From Cornus controversa (taxonomy: Eukaryota > Streptophyta > Magnoliopsida > Cornales > Cornaceae), in NCBI GenBank assembly GCA_026545225.1, contig CM048845.1, positions 81,309,033-81,373,032 on the forward strand: 64,000 nt of DNA, in the 5' to 3' direction. The position numbers and the translations under genes are program-made. The notes beneath the pieces were generated by a model. That model saw nothing but the letters and a program-made list of their open reading frames with translations, was not told the DNA's origin and did no database searches. Positions 60,904-64,000 of the stretch are shown piece after piece. Within the stretch, counting starts at the first letter, position 1. The number at the start of each line of letters is the position of its first letter.

Positions 60904-61965
60904 TTAAGTTAGAGCATGAATGTCATGAATGCCCAACTTGCCACTAAGATGATGAAATTATTCTTTCCTAAGAGTTTTGGTAAAGATATCTACAAGTTGA
61001 TAAGCGGAAACAATGTAAGAAGTTTGAATCAACCCGGTTTGAATCTTCTCACAAATAAGCTGACAATCCAACTCAATGTGCTTAACGCGTTCTTAAAAAA
61101 TAGGATTAGCTACAATATGAAGCGCTACTATATTATCACAGTAAAGTCGCATAGGATTCTTGTGAATAATCCTAAGGTCCTTTGGAAGCCATTGAAGCCA
61201 AATTAATTCGCATGTAGTAGACGCTATAACTCGGTATTTAGACTTCGCAAATAATCGAGAAAATGTTGATTTTTTCTTACTTTTCCATGAAATGGAAATT
61301 TTACCAAGAAAAACACAGTAGTCAGTGACTGATCTTAAAGTTGTAGCACAGACACCCCAATCTAAATCACAATAGGCCTCTATCTGAAAAGACTTCTTAG
61401 AAGATAACAAGATACCCTTGCCTCGAGCATATTTCACATACTTTAAGACTCGATAAGCAACATCAAGATGGGGCTTGCGCAGTTGAGACATAAATTGGCT
61501 AAAGACTTGAACTGAATATACCACATTTGGCCTAGTGATAGTGAGGAATATAAGGCGTCCGACCAAAGGCTTGTATTGCCTTGGATTTTCCAAAAGATCA
61601 CTATCATCAGGAGTAAGTTTCAAATTTTACACCATAGGGAATTCAACTAGCTTAGCACTAAGGACGACGTCACGTAAAATTTCTAAGGCATACTTCATTT
61701 GAGATAAAAATATCCCATGTTTAGAACGTGCAACCTCAATACCCAAAAAGTATTTTAATGAGTCAAGATCTTTGATATGAAAACGACTGTGTAAAAATTC
61801 TTTAAATGATTTGATGACAAAATTATTACTAATGAAGATGATCTCATCGACATAAACTAACACAACGGTAATAGACGAGGCTTTTGTAAAAGGAAATAAA
61901 GAGTAATCACAGTGTGATTGTTTGAACCCTGCAAGACGGAGAGCTGAAGAGAATTTTTCAAACCA
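60904..61965 (-). pseudogene. Ty1/copia pol remnant (reverse transcriptase and RNase H)
   Basis: On the minus strand: WFEKFSSALRLAGFKQSH (about 61965-61900), then VLVYVDEIIFISNN, the copia version of the YVDD active-site box with E in place of the second D, then DLDSLKYFLGIEVARSKHGI, KPLVGRLIFLTITRPNVVYS and, in RNase H, YCDLDWGVCATTLRS, LIWLQWLPKDLRI and MRLYCDNIVALHI. After a stop the pol end continues: HIELDCQLICEKIQTG, VDIFTKTL. Stops at about 61620 and 61090 and the missing 5' part (gag, protease, integrase) show it is dead. Confidence 0.88.
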
Positions 61966-62700
61966 AGCAAATCCTCAGAAAGATGACAGAACTCATAAAA
62001 ATTGGCATGAGAAGCTCTCGTTTGCCTTCTTGGCTTATCAAACATCAACTAAAGTGACTCTATACTCACTAGTATACAGGATGGAAGCAAATTTATCAGT
62101 GAAAGTAGACATCTCTTCACTTAGAGTCCTCGTGGAAGCCAACCTTCATGATGTAGAATAGGCCAAATCCCGCTATAATTAACTTTGTTTGATTAATCAA
62201 AAATGGCTCAAAGCCATTTGTCACGACCAATGCTATTAGCACCGTATAGCGAGAGCATTCAACAAAAAAGTTAAATCGCGTCAGTTCAAAGGAGGTGACA
62301 TCTTGAGAAGATCTTTTCTGTCTAAGATGAAATGAAAGGTAAATTTGCTCCTAACTATAAAAGCCCCTTCATTGTCAAGAAGGTTTTATTAGGAGGAGCC
62401 TTCATCTTAATAAAATAGATAGGGAGGAGTTCTCTCAACTAATCAACTCATATTCAGTCAAACGATACTATACTTGAACAATGGGACATGGGAAAAGAGT
62501 GCGAGAGAAAAAGTCAGACTCAGTGAAAACTTGAGAGGGCACTGAGGGTAAAAAAGTGCTAAAAGCAAACTTTGTGAAAACCCGACAAATAGGCACTGGT
62601 ATACAACCGGGCTTAATGAAAATTTGATAGGACGCAAAGTTTAAGAACATAAAAACTAAAATAGAAGTCAAGTTCAAATCGAGTCAATTTCAATTGTATT
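61966..62700 (+). pseudogene. Ty3/gypsy integrase C-terminus remnant
   Basis: On the plus strand: QILRKMTE, then after a frameshift THKNWHEKLSFAFLAYQTST, YSLVYRMEANLSVKVDISS, and past stops AKSRYN, ARAFNKKVKSRQFKGGDILR. These match the end of plant gypsy Pol proteins (..WHEKLP.AL..Y.T....TPYSLVYG.EAVLP.E). From about 62460 a non-coding stretch with g-rich 'gaaaacttgagagggcactg' motifs resembles the spacer between pol and the 3' LTR in these elements. No LTR was identified. Confidence 0.8.
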
Positions 62701-64000
62701 GAATTACATTTGATCTGATTCCTGACGAAGTTATATGTCAATCTATAAATTAAAGAGCCATGTTTGACTTATCATCCCAACCACATTGTCCCAATAATGA
62801 CAAAAAAAAATCTCATGAACCAATAATGAAATAACAATTTTTTTGGGGTAAATAGAGAAATGATAATTATAAGAGCACATAACCAATAATTTAGAGCGCT
62901 GGACCATTCTAGGAGTAGGGGAAGAGCCATACCTAAAAAAAGAAGAAAAAGAGAGGAAGAGATATAATAATTGGCGTGACATTCACCTACCTCTATCTTG
63001 CTAAATATATGTGACATGTAATGTTGCTATTCTGTGCTTCAATTTCCTTCAACCCTTTTTCTTTGTCTTTTCTCATTCAACGGGCTAGAACTTAGGGTTT
63101 TATTAGCAAACTCTTCTTTGTTAGTCTCTTGTCAAAATGACATTATAATTCAATGATCTTTGAAGCAGACACTAATGCACTTCATTTACAATAAAGTTTG
63201 CACTCAAATTTGGCATCTGGCCTTATTTGTATACACACTAATATGATTTGCATATTTCAAGCTCCCAATGAATTAAGAAAACTTATTTGGTTTAACTTCT
63301 CTGATAAATTGAAGATCTCTCCTCTAGTACAAAGGTTCTCAACCTGCAACCCAATGCTAGCTTTTCACACACTTCCTTTTATTTTTATCTTGTTGAGATA
63401 TAACTGAGTTTATTTTTTATGCTCATGCTCTTGAAATTCAATAATTTCCTTTTAGTGTAATTATCTCTTCTTTTAGTTCAATCATCAATGTAGTTTCCTT
63501 ATAATATTATATATGTATTTTCAAAGGCATTCTCATTCCAATGAGTACACTTCTCAAATGTTATATGCATATTTGTTGTACCGTTACCACCAAGCACCAT
63601 CTTTATACCCATTTCACCATTAATCACAAGACAAAATTTTAATTATTTGGTTTCAAGTTAATTGCAGCTCGGTAGAAGGGGTAATTCCTTGTCTCCTCTC
63701 AATTATCTGGACACACTTTTAGACTGCTTTATATATGAAACTGTTGGATGAAGGAAATGTATTTTTCATACATGCGTTTAGGCCTTGGACTTTAGTGTTG
63801 GCACCTAAAATAGTTTTTGGTACAACCGTATACCATATTTTTGGTTATAAAAATGATTCCACATGAGAAACTAAATTGAAATTTCTTTACACCAAACATA
63901 TGCAACACTCCCACTGTGGACTATTGGGAAACTAATGATATTAGTTATGTGACCTTGGTTCAAGGGTCATGCCCGCTAAATATGCAACACCCCCACTTAG
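62701..64000. other. Intergenic, no gene seen
   Basis: AT-rich DNA. Frames are short and without recognisable similarity on either strand. 63880-64000 holds a short repeated phrase ('atatgcaacac.cccac'), at about 63899 and 63980. Confidence 0.5.

Noticed and set aside
61093..61206. Plus-strand frame around 60916-61206
   Set aside because: Antisense of the copia pol end, which is clearly coding-derived on the minus strand.
1..64000. CRISPR arrays, bacterial operons, rRNA genes
   Set aside because: None present; the window is plant nuclear DNA with spliceosomal introns. Direct repeats found are tandem duplications or transposon parts, not spacer arrays.

Overview
The window is nuclear DNA from a flowering plant, almost certainly a eudicot. 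It is AT-rich, its genes have many GT-AG introns, and they are separated by kilobases of decayed transposons and AT microsatellites. The genus cannot be told from the sequence. All gene models below were assembled by hand from reading-frame continuity and splice sites.

Five protein-coding genes are supported from start to stop. (1) 11297-18229, minus strand: HIP/FAM10-type Hsp70-interacting co-chaperone, 11 exons, 423 aa, with a perfect heat-shock element in its promoter. (2) 27544-31728, plus strand: LRR receptor-like kinase, 4 exons, 681 aa, with a kinase domain that lacks the usual catalytic residues. (3) 32816-36810, minus strand, convergent with the kinase: IBA57-type folate-binding Fe-S assembly protein, 5 exons, 403 aa. 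(4) 42277-43071, plus strand: DUF1442 protein, 2 exons, 216 aa. (5) 44943-47481, minus strand: myeloid-leukemia-factor-like protein, 6 coding exons, 397 aa, plus an inferred 5'-UTR exon near 50.1 kb. From memory, Arabidopsis keeps a HIP gene, an LRR kinase of this type and a glycine-rich MLF-like gene close together on chromosome 4 (At4g22670, At4g22730, At4g22740), so part of this order may be ancestral.

The rest is a layered transposon record. 0-11 kb: RNase-H remnants, a TIR element with flanking duplication, a complete TRIM retrotransposon and a 5'-truncated LINE. 19.7-24.0 kb: a putative Helitron carrying a decayed RPA1-like gene, itself hit by a MITE. 35 kb and 38 kb: two more 5'-truncated LINEs with clear target-site duplications, one inside an IBA57 intron and one nested in a TIR element. 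50-56 kb: several TIR elements, a second Helitron-like unit and a 37-bp Stowaway relic. 60.6-62.7 kb: a truncated Ty1/copia element abutting a truncated Ty3/gypsy element on the opposite strand.

The most informative large-scale structure is a direct duplication: the DNA upstream of the DUF1442 gene (about 38.1-41.95 kb) reappears, diverged, at about 58.0-60.61 kb and is cut off exactly where the copia LTR begins. No tRNA, rRNA or CRISPR array was seen.
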